64,000 bases of DNA from Antedon bifida (lineage: Eukaryota; Echinodermata; Crinoidea; Comatulida; Antedonidae): NCBI GenBank assembly GCA_963402885.1, contig OY727096.1, positions 20,007,820 through 20,071,819 on the forward strand. Reading direction: 5' to 3'. Both the position numbers and the translations under genes were made by a program. Positions 48,301-57,227 of this stretch are shown here, piece by piece; within the stretch, counting starts at the first letter, position 1, and the number at the start of each line of letters is the position of its first letter. The notes below the pieces were generated by a model, which was given only the letters and a program-made list of their open reading frames with translations, was not told the DNA's origin and made no database searches.

Positions 48301-51300
48301 GTCCTTAAGGTGTCCCACTGGTGTTGGGCTGCTGTCCTCAAGGTGTCCCACTGGTGTCGGGCTGCTGTGTCCCATTGGTGTCGAGCTGCTGTGTCCCACT
48401 GGTGTCGAGCTGCTGTGTCCCACTGGTGTCGGGCTGCTGTGTCCCACTGGTGTCGAGCTGCTGTGTCCCACTGGTGTCAGGCTGGTGTCCTTAAGGTGTC
48501 CCACTGGTGTCAGGCTGCTGTCCTTAAGGTGTCCGGCTGCTGTCCTTAAGGTGTCCCAATGGTGTCTGGCTGCTGTCCTTAAGGTGTCCCACTGGTGTTG
48601 GGCTGCTGTCCTCAAGGTGTCCCACTGGTGTTGGGCTGCTGTGTCCCATTGGTGTCGAGCTGCTGTGTCCCACTGGTGTCGAGCTGCTGTGTCCCACTGG
48701 TGTCGGGCTGCTGTGTCCCACTGGTGTCGGGCTGCTGTGTCCCACTGGTGTCAGGCTGGTGTCCTTAAGGTGTCCCACTAGTGTCAGGCTGCTGTCCTTA
48801 AGGTGTCCCACTGGTGTCTGGCTGCTGTCCTTAAGGTGTCCCACTGTTGTCTGGCTGCTGTCCTTAAGGTGTCCCACTGGTGTCTGGCTGCTGTCCTTAA
48901 GGTGTTCCACTGGTGTCTGGCTGCTGTCCTTAAGGTGTCCCACTGGTGTCTGGCTGCTGTCCTTAAGGTGTTCCACTGGTGTCTGGCTGCTTTCCTTAAG
49001 GTGTCCCACTGGTATCTGGCTGCTGTCTTTAAGGTGTGTTCCACTGTATACTGTTATTGATCAGAAGGATTTTTAATGGGAGAGGAAGTATTGCTTAGAT
49101 TTTCAGCCCTAAAAATAAATTCAATTTCTTTCTGAATGTGTTGGAGTTGCAAAAGTTGCATATTTTATTGTTGATATAAGGATTGGAAAAATGTCCTATC
49201 AAAATTAAGCACCAAATGATAATTCTATCCACAGTAAATTGATTTTAATTAGTGCATCTACAAGAGAGATCATGTGACTTTCTCAAGCCCAAGCTATGGC
49301 CGTTTATGTGAACTCTTAAAGCACCTCTTCTACCTGACTTATGAATCCGACTAAATTAGGATAGAAATAGATCTTGTAACTAATGACTAGAAAGACAGCT
49401 CTTATCTAATATTTTTATCTCTACTTTTACTTGCCGAGCCATTTAGATGATAAACCTCACCTATCTGACTTACTATCAGGTAATTATTGTATTACAGATG
49501 TTGATTCTCAACACATTTTTTTATTTTTTGTTTGGCAATCAATCAAGACATTAAGTTCCATGAACCAAACCACATTATTGTATTCATTCTTGCTTTATTT
49601 TTTTGTAAGAAAAAGAGAGTTGGGTTTATTAACATTTTGTCATATACACCTCTTATCTGAAGGACACATGCTCCTTTTGGATTATTGATAAAAAAAATTG
49701 TTTTCTTTTCTTGAAAATGTTCTTAAACGTTGAATATATCTATCTTGTTGTTTGGAGTTATTTTTTACTTTTTTCTAAAATTATTCAGCATATCTTTTTA
49801 AATTGGAGAATATAATTTGTGTCTGAATTGACTGAGCAGTTAACTGTCTAGTGGGAAATTAAAATGGAATTTTTTGTATGTGGTTGCATTTACATTCGTT
49901 AAAAGGTTGTAGAATACATTACCCATCTCTCAATATACCCTTTCTTCTGACAGATATATCCAGTCAATTTTATGCGCACTTTAATAGTTATTTCTAATGT
50001 TTAATTCTGATAGTATTCCGACCTTTCCAGCGAAGACCAGTTTGTAGTTTAAGTGGCGTTTAAATGTGGGGGCTTGTAGTAAACAGACTTCCAACCAATA
50101 TATCATGATCTAGCTAGTAGCCATAAAAGACTATTGTTAACCTAAAACCTGGAATTAAGAGCATAAGTCTGTTTTAAATAGTGATATAAATTGCTACTTA
50201 TGAATGAAGTAAATTGATTTGTCGTCATACACTTGTGGAATTCTGTTTTCTTGGTTGATGAATGGTGGTCTTATTATTTCTTTAAAAGGCATTTATTTTT
50301 TGCGCATCCATGGATTTTACTGCAGTAATTTGTTATTCTAAAACCACTGCAATTTGACAAGTTCTCTAAATAACTTTGAAATATTGAGCTAATGCAAAAA
50401 ATTAAAAAGTAAAATTACTGCACTACCTGCAGTAGAGTTACTGCACTACTTGCAGTAGAGTTACTGCACTACCTGCTGTAGAGTTACTGCACTACCTGCA
50501 GTAGAGTTACTGCACTACCTGCAATAGAGTTACTGCACTACCTGCAGTAGAGTTACTGCACTACCTGCAGTAGAGTTACTGCACTACCTGCAGTAGAGTT
50601 ACTGCACTACCTGCAGTAGAGTTACTGCACTACCTGCTGTAGAGTTACTGCACTACCTGCAGTAGAGTTGCTGCACTACCTGCTGTAGAGTTACTGCACT
50701 ACCTGCAGTAGAGTTACTACACTACCTGCAGTATAGTTACTGCACTACCTGCAGTAGAGTTACTGCACTACCTGCAGTAGAGTTACTGCACTACTTGCAG
50801 TAGAGTTACTGCACTACCTGCAGTAGAGTTACTGCACTACTTGCAGTAGAGTTACTGCACTACCTGCAGTAGAGTTACTACACTACCTGCAGTAGAGTTA
50901 CTGCACTACCTGCAGTAGAGTTACTGCACTACCTGCAGCAGAGTTACTGCACTACCTGCAGTACAGTTACTGCACTACCTGCAGTAGAGTTACTGCACTA
51001 CTTGCAGTAGAGTTACTGCACTACCTGCAGTAGAGTTACTGCACTACCTGCAGTAGAGCCTAGAGTTTCTACAGTATACCAATTGTTTTGTTTTTTGCAT
51101 GAATATTACAATGTCTCATTTCATAAATTATTGTTAATTGACCTATAACCTTTAAGACAAGCTAAATGCACAAAGACAAGATTGAATACTTCTAATGATA
51201 TGTTGGCATGGCAACCACCCAACTAATTATTTTATGTTCATCTATATTTTCACATTATTCAATCGCCAAATGTGTATTGTCTTCGAGTTTGTAAAATGAA

Positions 51301-54300
51301 AATTTTAATGTTACGTTTTAGTAATTTTCAGAACGTTAAATGACATGGTGTACAATGCATACAGTCGCATATCATAATAATAAATGGTATTGCCAAATTA
51401 ATACAGATACTATCTTAACTATTTAAGCGTCCAGGGTAATTAACCTTACAATTAACAACTTGAATTAATGGATTTTTAATTAGTAAACCACTCAAACACA
51501 GGATTTCAGTTAGACATGCTTCAGTTTGGCAATAACATCAGGCCTAAGTTTCACTAGTATTCATTTGGTGATTATTGGGACTTGAACCGGCATAAATATT
51601 TGTATTCTAATTATCTAGGGCTAATTTATCAATGAAATGATTTAGCAAATTACGATGTGTGCTTAATGATAAAAGTAAAATGTAAGCTATAATTTGGACC
51701 ATGCTGATTTAAAGGGTGCGAATAGAATATAAAGAAAATTACAGAAAAAATATTATTTGAAAGGTTATGTAGAAAAATTTACCATATGATTTATTTTATA
51801 TGTTATTTCTGAAGATATACCATTAATTAATTACCAAAAATTTACCATTATTTAATAATTTATTTCTAAAGATATACATAAAAGACAAATTCATACTATT
51901 CTATACAAAGATGAAGTAAAATAACCAAAAAAGTAACTAGGTGATAATATAGTAAAAGTTTTTAATTTAATTAATTTCATAATTTATTTCTGAAAGATAT
52001 ACTTCAAAACTTTATACTTTACAATATAAATCTTTATTTTATTTTTCATATACTTTCCTTTTTGTCGCATGACAAATTTGCAAATTCTTGCTTGCATACA
52101 GTATTGGAATAAAAGTACAATTTTATGAGATCAGTGCATAAGGATGAGTACATAAAAATTACATCCATACTTGCATTTACTATAAATTTATTTCTATTTT
52201 AATCAGCATTTCGGGTCATGCTCTGGTCAAAGAATAAGAATGAAATTAATTTCTAAATTACGGTAATTTTGCTAAACTATGGCATGCAACAGAGAGCTTT
52301 TATGGTATTTTGATAGTTAATCTCTAACATTCTTATGATATTATTATAAATATATGAGTAAAAAATATGCATTTTATGTCATTAAATCTGTATTAAACTA
52401 TATGACATACAAACTTGCTCAGAATAAAATCAAATTATTTATGTACATTTCATTTCAGTTCATTCATTTCTACAAACTGACAACATTTTAAAAAGAAAAC
52501 ATTGAAACTGCTTAATTTAAATTTTAAAAACTTAAAATTAAAATTAACAATACATTTAAAACATTTATAAAATTAACAAATTTAAAAGATTTTGACATTT
52601 TGTTTAAATTAACATTAAAAAAATATTTTTTTTTTTTGTCTTGTGTGGGGTCTTCCCACTTTTATTATAATTCTCAGATTTATATGTATACATATTATAT
52701 ATAAAAATAAAGGTACATTTGTAACAATCATTAACATTAAAAAAATAATTAACACAACAATTTTAATTTTTTTTTTATCGCAACAGTACATTTATTTGTT
52801 CAATAATTTAAATACTAATAGTAATTATTTATTGTAATAAAATAGTACTGTGTACATTATAACTACGAAAATAATCGTGCAATCACGTTTATATCTTGGC
52901 CGTACTTTATTAAATTTACATTTGTTTGTTGTTCATCTTCTTTAATTGATCTATGAAGTGTGCGTACATGCCTGTAGAGGAACGTCATACATGATGATGT
53001 TTAATTACCCTGCATTGTCTTAATTCCTGCATTTAAAAACAAATCATGTTTGTCAAAGTTTATCCAATGTTTGTTATTCACATACTGCTAAAAGCTTTAT
53101 CTTAAAGGGTAATTCTTGATTCGAAATTTCTATTGTTTTTGTTGTAAGAGAGAAGAATAGAAATAAATATATATTTATTTCTATTCTGCTCGACTTTGCA
53201 TAATAGATATAAATATATATTTATTTCTATTCTGCACTGCTTTGCATAATAGATATAAATATATATTTATTTCTATTCTGCACTGCTTTGTATAATAGAT
53301 ATAAATATATATTTATTTCTATTCTGCACTGCTTTGTATAATAGATATAATATATTTATTTCTATTCTGCACTGCTTTGTATAATAGATATAAATATATA
53401 TTTATTTCTATTCTGCTTTTTATTGAGCATTTTATTCTACATGACCTGGTGCAAGCTTACTTATATAGAACAAACCTTTTTTTCGCTTAAGCAAAACAAG
53501 TTATATAAGCACCAATTTTTAAAGAGGTACTTATTTCATGACGCTCGTTCAACTTTTGAAAATAAATGGGTGTTAAGATAACAATTTTTGTATGAAAGTA
53601 GCATGATGAGCATAGAATTCTCAGAAAATCCTTTGTTTTATATCTGAAAGATCACTACTACACTACGTAAGTCCGGTGTGTACCCTTCAAATTTGTTGTA
53701 TCAACTCTGGCCTCCGAAGCCGTGTCAAATTCTGGCGAACAGCCATTAAACACATGTTAGGTATCAGTAATAACTGAGTTATCCTGGAATGTCCCCGTAC
53801 TAATGAAATGATTTTACATAATTTAAAAAAAAAATTAAATTATCGATTGGCAGTTATTGCATTTGAAGAGGCGTTTATTGGAAACGAGTATATACGTTTT
53901 TTTTATATGTAAACTAGATTATTTATTATCAATTAAATGTCTCCTTTAATTCATGCGAAAGGTTCTGCTTAGAAAGTTGCAACTTTCTAAAGGTTATCGC
54001 TTTTTTAGACATTAACTTTAATTAACAACGATGTAATTGGTTGGAATACATTACGGTATTATACATCATCATTTGTGGGTGTTTTCTAGAAAGGTGTATA
54101 AAGGAGTATCCTATATTTGAGGTCACAGTTGGAGTTCACATGCTGATCCGTTCCAGAAAAGAGGATAAGCCTTGTAGAGCCACTTTGAAAAATCTTTCTT
54201 TTTTCTGCATTTGAAATGGTGCTTTTATTTCCTGTACAAACAAACAAGGGGCAATAAATGTTGACCAATTGACCAATCCTTATTCAGGAGACAATCGTAA

Positions 54301-54639
54301 AATCCTGTTCCGAAGGTGTCTACATAATAATATGCTATAGTATTACTTTTACACATAAAATTATTGTATTGACTTTGTGTGAGATGAAAAATAAAAGTTA
54401 TTCAATCTTAGTAATGTATATGCATTATCAGTGCTACCAATTATGCTGTAAAATCCTAGATCTTGTTTATTTCAATGTCATAATTTATCAGAGCATAGAT
54501 ATTAGATATAGCCTTCTTTGCAATAGCTGATAAATAATTTAATATGCTTATTTCATTTAACATATTTTACTTTTTATAGAGTCGGACAATATTGCGTAAC
54601 ATTGCACAGGGATTTGGAAGGACGACATGGTTCGTTTGA
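36327..54639 (+). CDS. RUN-PDZ-PTB domain adaptor protein, 15 exons, function unknown
   Basis: No named gene is recognised. Fifteen exons join in phase to 445 residues. Residues about 12-180 fit a RUN domain, which in other proteins binds Rap/Rab-type GTPases (WYKPELSIIGNEIFIESLMS, TEIKFDLNVKNASFLDETW). Residues about 183-263 fit a PDZ domain: a DLGV carboxylate loop, then AGSVAEENNKIEVGDVVDEL and FGENLHGVS. After a polar linker, residues about 316-445 fit a PTB/PID domain: YRLKYVGNINVGE, ISSCGR, LAYVAGD, FICYVFYANAEAE and a last helix RTILRNIAQGF. PTB domains bind NPxY-type receptor tails, so a cytosolic adaptor linking a GTPase, a PDZ ligand and a receptor is plausible but inferred. The final intron is about 10.4 kb. 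The domain calls rest on motifs read by eye. Confidence 0.82.
36603..36710 (+). CDS. RUN-PDZ-PTB gene exon 2
   Basis: Encodes GIILKLRSEDKPINDHHLEL and CECFEKIFRKGLK, the first helices of the RUN domain. Phase 1 on both sides, donor gtaagt. Confidence 0.88.
36711..37206 (+). other. Intron 2 of RUN-PDZ-PTB gene
   Basis: About 500 nt, no recognisable feature. Confidence 0.7.
37207..37288 (+). CDS. RUN-PDZ-PTB gene exon 3
   Basis: Encodes PGSLFGLYKRDYWSWIESLP and NYTFNE. The FGxxxxDYWxWIE pattern is typical of RUN domains. Phase 2 end. Confidence 0.9.
37289..37927 (+). other. Intron 3, carrying a tRNA-derived SINE
   Basis: Most of this intron is the SINE at 37437-37750. Confidence 0.75.
37437..37750 (+). 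mobile_element. tRNA-derived SINE (Leu/Ser-type head)
   Basis: The head starts gcgagtc and closes with gactcgc at 37521-37527, a perfect 7-bp acceptor-like stem. It has an A box (tggccgagcggttaaggc) and a B box (gggttcgatgcc). The anticodon arm does not fold and the T loop has two extra bases, so this is not a working tRNA. A body of about 220 bp follows, including gtgcactttaaagaaccc, and ends in an A-rich tail. It is a full-length SINE copy; the family is not named. Confidence 0.7.
37928..37979 (+). CDS. RUN-PDZ-PTB gene exon 4
   Basis: Encodes LNPLFSIALEECRNSQK. Acceptor ttgccag, phase 0 end at gtaata. Confidence 0.88.
38348..38504 (+). CDS. RUN-PDZ-PTB gene exon 5
   Basis: Encodes VRTDQGRGRLFIRIALTKKI, LSVALEHLVL and TEYWYKPELSIIGNEIFI, the central RUN core, with the GRxRxxIRxAL pattern found in RUN domains. 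Phase 1 end at gtaaga. Confidence 0.93.
38505..39216 (+). other. Intron 5, carrying a fold-back element
   Basis: About 700 nt, of which roughly 450 are the inverted-repeat element at 38652-39101. A false exon (39046-39086) lies inside its right arm. Confidence 0.65.
38652..39101. mobile_element. Fold-back / inverted-repeat element
   Basis: Arms at 38703-38730 and 39051-39078 are inverted copies at about 26 of 28 positions (ggagagggaaccaacaagat against its complement). Outer ends ggctagagg (38652) and cctctagcc (39093-39101) are also inverted. No clear target-site duplication and no ORF. Confidence 0.55.
39217..39275 (+). CDS. RUN-PDZ-PTB gene exon 6
   Basis: Acceptor ttttttcccatag. Joined to exon 5 in phase 1 it reads ESLMSLLFLITEIKFDLNVK, which completes the RUN domain. 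The donor is aag then gtatga. Confidence 0.9.
39642..39791 (+). CDS. RUN-PDZ-PTB gene exon 7 (start of PDZ)
   Basis: Encodes the RUN end (NASFLDETWM) and the first half of the PDZ domain, FELVPCKDLGVYVKHISNKA and VEAGSVAEEN. Phase 0 on both sides. Confidence 0.92.
39792..40421 (+). other. Intron 7 with family R3 repeat
   Basis: Holds R3 copy 3 (39881-40030) followed by short AT repeats. Nothing else is seen. Confidence 0.6.
39881..40030 (+). repeat. Dispersed repeat family R3, copy 3 (longest)
   Basis: Extends beyond the other two copies through agagctttcgggcaacacta to gcccttcatcagtgca. The short self-complementary tail (ttcgggc...gccctt) resembles 3' tails of some retroelements. Class not determined. 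Confidence 0.6.
40422..40493 (+). CDS. RUN-PDZ-PTB gene exon 8 (PDZ)
   Basis: Encodes NKIEVGDVVDELFGENLHGV and SKGK, the classical PDZ VGD...nG core. Phase 0 on both sides. Confidence 0.93.
40616..40672 (+). CDS. RUN-PDZ-PTB gene exon 9
   Basis: Encodes IPRLIKDHEGWPIYITVVK, the final helix and strand of the PDZ. The donor is aag then gttagt. Confidence 0.88.
40673..41183 (+). other. Intron 9 with ACTGCAGT palindromes and MITE copy C
   Basis: The words ctactgcagtag, attactgcagtaa and close variants recur about five times between 40750 and 40960. MITE R1 copy C follows. Confidence 0.7.
40998..41143 (+). mobile_element. MITE family R1, copy C
   Basis: Ends taagctctgtctacactat and tgatagtgtagacagagctt are inverted copies. 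The internal part has two aaatatggtagtgatatg units and a gacatcatcatgttcatata core. About 146 bp. Confidence 0.88.
41184..41350 (+). CDS. RUN-PDZ-PTB gene exon 10 (PDZ-PTB linker)
   Basis: Encodes CYMKNGRVYPPIYERLRYVK then an acidic, Pro/Asn-rich linker ending ELASDG. Phase 2 end at gtagaa. No domain is recognised in the linker. Confidence 0.88.
41351..42186 (+). other. Intron 10
   Basis: AT-rich, no recognisable feature. Confidence 0.7.
42187..42232 (+). CDS. RUN-PDZ-PTB gene exon 11 (start of PTB)
   Basis: Encodes TIYRLKYVGNINVGE, the first strand of a PTB domain (YxVxYLG pattern). Donor gtaagc. Confidence 0.9.
42233..43129 (+). other. Intron 11 with tRNA-like SINE fragment
   Basis: Contains the SINE T2 copy at 42391-42510. 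The rest shows nothing specific. Confidence 0.65.
42391..42510 (+). mobile_element. tRNA-derived SINE family T2, copy 1
   Basis: tRNA-like head: taatggtaggatgtctgcat (A-box region), a perfect stem tctgc / gcaga around the loop atatcaa, and a B box gttcgaatct. It shares the head and a cacagatt(c/t)tct body with the copy at 54706. The acceptor stem is not preserved. Confidence 0.65.
43130..43207 (+). CDS. RUN-PDZ-PTB gene exon 12 (PTB)
   Basis: Encodes DGGTYIIESAINKVMKLNGT and DEDNFK, the first PTB helix region. Phase 0 on both sides. Confidence 0.92.
43208..43705 (+). other. Intron 12 with MITE copy D
   Basis: Carries the best preserved R1 MITE (43404-43572). Confidence 0.75.
43404..43572 (-). 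mobile_element. MITE family R1, copy D (best terminal repeats)
   Basis: Left aagctctgtctacacaatca and right tgattgtgtagacagagctt are perfect inverted copies. The match continues inward through actttatgtgacaa for about 36 bp. The internal catatcactaccatattt orientation is opposite to copies A and C. No ORF, so it depends on enzymes from elsewhere. Confidence 0.9.
43706..43848 (+). CDS. RUN-PDZ-PTB gene exon 13 (PTB core)
   Basis: Encodes PVCLHLGETKVSISPDNDDV, then HSYPEISSCGRRLDAVNYLA and YVAG. HxxxEISxCxxD...FAYxxxD is the family signature. Phase 2 end. Confidence 0.94.
44114..44180 (+). CDS. RUN-PDZ-PTB gene exon 14 (PTB)
   Basis: Encodes DTTCTISKNFICYVFYANAE and AE, matching the PTB CHVFxAxxA strand-to-helix turn. 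Donor gtaagt, phase 0. Confidence 0.93.
44230..44407 (+). repeat. Degenerate tandem repeat, about 60 bp x 3
   Basis: Copies begin gataccagct, gatactcgct and gataccggct. Each has an actg/gttgctact block, a ttgcagc(c)t region, and two of the three have atttgaccccaaaa. Confidence 0.6.
45262..45356 (+). repeat. 19-bp minisatellite, about 5 copies
   Basis: Unit aggaggggtgtaagctgag with small changes (tgaactg, gaagggtg). Purine-rich on this strand. Confidence 0.85.
48017..48113 (+). mobile_element. MITE-like family R2, left part, running into a minisatellite
   Basis: Matches the 55571 element: acccctattaaggggac, cctgtgaaatgaacaaaggg, and then ccaaaggtgtccc. There the normal right end (cttaatataggttctac) is replaced by the tandem array. 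Confidence 0.6.
48107..49050 (+). repeat. 33/24-bp minisatellite
   Basis: About 33 units. The long form is 33 bp (ggtgtcccactggtgtcggg then ctgctgtcctcaa). A short 24-bp form lacks the tcctcaagg part. Long and short forms alternate in blocks, and the block order at about 48360-48520 recurs at about 48640-48770, so there has been a higher-order duplication. Both unit lengths are multiples of three, which leaves several frames open on both strands. These are not genes. Confidence 0.92.
50414..51058 (+). repeat. 23-bp minisatellite with a PstI palindrome in most units
   Basis: About 28 copies of gagttactgcactacctgcagta with few substitutions, mostly ctgcag to ctgctg or ttgcag. The near identity of units suggests recent expansion. 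Confidence 0.93.
53157..53417 (+). repeat. 46-bp AT-rich tandem repeat, about 5.5 copies
   Basis: Each unit has a self-complementary agatataaatatatattta stretch followed by tttctattctgcactgcttt. The period is 46 bp with one shorter unit. Confidence 0.88.
54580..54639 (+). CDS. RUN-PDZ-PTB gene exon 15 (last PTB helix)
   Basis: Acceptor ctttttatag. Phase 0 continues as SRTILRNIAQGFGRTTWFV and TGA at 54637-54639. It matches the C-terminal amphipathic helix of PTB domains (..I..I.QAF..). It is the only segment after exon 14 that completes the fold. The two other frames lack this pattern. Confidence 0.82.
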   Translation, partial: SRTILRNIAQGFGRTTWFV

Positions 54640-54705
54640 TGGTTTTATCTTCTGGAAATCGTAACCCACTACTTTTAAAATTATAATATTATATATAGCA
54701 CAAAA

Positions 54706-54840
54706 GCCCCAGGGGTCTAATGGTAGGATGTCTGCATATCAAGCAGAAGATTCGAATCTCAGGTGGGCAAGTTTGTTTTCGTTCTCACAGATTCTCTTTA
54801 TCTTCATTGTATATTACTGGGTGGTTTATAGTTTCTTTAT
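54706..54840 (+). mobile_element. tRNA-derived SINE family T2, copy 2
   Basis: Head gccccaggggtctaatggta through tctgcatatcaagcaga to a closing gggc, so outer gcccc / ggtgggc may still pair. It lacks 7 bases (ccatgtt) present in the 42391 copy just before the B box. It runs straight into the 5S-like element. Confidence 0.65.
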
Positions 54841-54849
54841 GGCTGCAAA

Positions 54850-55090
54850 TATACAGCCTTACCATGTTGAAACACCGTTAAGCAACGTTGGGCCCGGTTA
54901 GAGCTTGGATGGGAGATCATCTTATCTAGGAACATCGGGTACTGTATATAAGTCCCATATGAAGGCGTTTGAAATCAGCACTGCTGACTCTAATGGCAGC
55001 CCCTCAGACATATTGGCTTATGCCTCTTCTCTGGTCAAGGTGGGCACTGGATGAGTGAAGCCCTTGTTCAATGATAGGATAATAATATAT
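54850..55090 (+). mobile_element. 5S rRNA-derived element (SINE3-like)
   Basis: Positions 54850-54949 resemble a 5S rRNA gene: agccttaccatgttgaa, then a deletion of about 20 bases, then gttaagcaacgttgggcccg, gttagagcttggatgggaga and atcgggtactgta. The internal promoter regions (box A and box C) remain. A tail of about 140 bp, not from 5S, includes ggtgggcactggatgagtga. A degraded 5S-headed SINE is the best reading; a 5S pseudogene is the alternative. Confidence 0.7.
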
Positions 55091-55570
55091 AAATAATGGC
55101 TGCATATTTACATATGTATATAGTGGGGTGGCTTTTTATCATTCTTAATGATTTTGGCATTAATTTCCAGTATATCACCAGGTTGTTTTGTGTTTCTCTA
55201 TGCCTGATAATTTAGTTATATACCCGTCTCTACATAGACTGTTAAGGAGAAAGCCCTTCCATCATCAAATTTCTCTTTCATCTTTTGCCCCATACCTAAC
55301 CTATCTGCTTTCCTCTAATGTAGCTGATATACAGTACATATACACTACACTTCATTTGGAAGGACGACATTTAATCTACAGGAAATCCTATTACACTCCT
55401 TCACTTAATAACAGTATTATAAAATGAAAGAAATATTTAATCCTTTTTTGAGCACTGTTCTTTTTTTTTTGCTTTTTTAAAGCATGGTGGTGTTTCAAGC
55501 AAGTATTTAGAAGTTTATTAAAATATACAACTAAAACAAAATAACTAAAATAACAATAAAATAACCTTTA

Positions 55571-55695
55571 CAGAAAATGTCCTTTCCAGTGAAACAAATA
55601 AGGGGAAATAATGCTTTAATACTATGGTCAGCCCCTATTAAGGGGACATTTTGTTTGGTTTCAAAGGTGTCCCCTTAATATAGGTTCTACTATAG
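55571..55695 (+). mobile_element. MITE-like repeat family R2, best copy
   Basis: Contains gaaaatgtcctttccagtga, a cccctattaaggggac palindrome and a right end tccccttaatataggttcta. The same modules occur at 1638, 24121 and 48017. Confidence 0.6.
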
Positions 55696-56575
55696 TAAGT
55701 AGTTATATAAATACAAAGTACTGTAATAATTTAGAACAAACATTTGACAGTTGGGAATTATTAGTGCAATGTAACTTATTACTACAATAATCATTATTTA
55801 ATACATAATAATTTAATAACTTTATAGTGGTTTTTAAACTAATTTATTTGTTCATTTTAGAATGAAATAATTTTTATTTAAATGTAGTATACTGTACTTA
55901 TATTGTAAAAAAAGTAAATGTAATAAAGTACAAATATTAATATTAACTATATTTATTAAATTCAAATGTTTAAAAAAATACATTAAACAAAAATACATTA
56001 ACAAATGTGGCAAAATGCTCTAGTCTTGTTTAACACCCTTTACAGAAGGGAAAAATTACAAAATGATAATAAAATTTTGTAATGGAAAGACCTGAACTAT
56101 AATAAATACAGTACCCTTTATATGTAGGCCATCAGATAATTAAATTAAAACCTTGTCGCATGTCCAGTTTTAAAACAACATCGTTAGATGTCAATTGACG
56201 TTACGCATTAAAAGTGCTATATGTGTCTTCATTTGAAATAACACATTCTTGCAAAACAAAATTATTATTGTATATCATAAAAATGATACATAATTACACT
56301 AATCACTAGAATAGGATGTAGTTGTTTTGTGTAAGTCTGATATAATTATGACGTTTTCATGGGTTGCATTACGTCATCTTAAGGTGCGTATTATGACGTA
56401 GAAGGAGGATTACTTGTTTTGTCTTTCATTATTTGGGTACAGTATTTGATACTTTAAGAGTGATATACTTATGTAATTATTATTGTTATTATGGTATTAA
56501 AACTATAGACATTTAATTTAAACTAAGAAATGTAATATTGTTATGTGTTTCATTATCTACTCATTACGTTTTTCA

Positions 56576-56613
56576 TTCATTCCATCTATCCATCCATTCA
56601 TCCATTCGTTCAT
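56576..56613 (+). repeat. CATC/CATT microsatellite
   Basis: Imperfect run of catt and catc tetramers. Confidence 0.7.
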
Positions 56614-57227
56614 GACATCCACGTCGTTTTGTTTTGTTTGTATCAAATATGAATTGTTAGATCACCTTACGGTGAAAGTGGAATACAGTGCACACCAGCT
56701 GCTGTTTGTTTTTGGTTTGGTATCGTTACATCAGATACAACAATCGTGAACACAAAAGAAATTCATATATTGTGAAATGTGTCAACATGTCTATCGTAAT
56801 GCAACAGGTGGATCAGAATTCCAGTACAATATTGCTGTACATAGTTCAGTTTGATTATAACGTAGATTGTAATGATGTTATTTTTGATGATGGTGTGACG
56901 CAATGTTCCCTGATATCCCTCAGCAATCATAGGCAAAAACGGAGGAAATAAGAGAAATCGCAAAATTAATGAAAATTCCATCTATTGTCTGACACGTGAC
57001 TCGGAGTTACAAATTGATGGGAGTAGAGATGTCCTATCACTGGCCATTCAATGTTATTTCATGATTGCCATTATAACAATATTTGTATAAAATGTTTTTT
57101 AATATCATGTTGACGCGTGGTGTGTTCGACTACAGTGAGTTTGACGCGGCGGCAGTTCGTCGAACGGCAAATGATAGTTGCGAGTATGTTGAAAATAGTA
57201 TAGGCTACTACTATAGTCCATGATTTA

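Larger units (their letters stand above)
44181..54579 (+). other. Intron 14, 10.4 kb, minisatellite-rich
   Basis: Contains five tandem arrays (44230-44407, 45262-45356, 48107-49050, 50414-51058, 53157-53417), an R2 MITE fragment and two A-runs (44521-44533, 44578-44593). No exon-like segment with family similarity is seen. Unbroken frames inside the 48.1 kb array come from repeat unit lengths divisible by three. Confidence 0.7.

Noticed and set aside
48119-48781. Open frame of 220 codons, with long frames on both strands
   Set aside because: It lies wholly inside the 33/24-bp minisatellite. Units divisible by three keep several frames open at once. The peptides are pure repeats.
50414-51058. 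Regular array resembling a CRISPR
   Set aside because: Units are contiguous with no unique spacers, and the genome is eukaryotic. It is a minisatellite.
54850-54949. Functional 5S rRNA gene
   Set aside because: About 20 bases of the 5' half are missing, there are several substitutions, and a non-5S tail continues without a T-run terminator.
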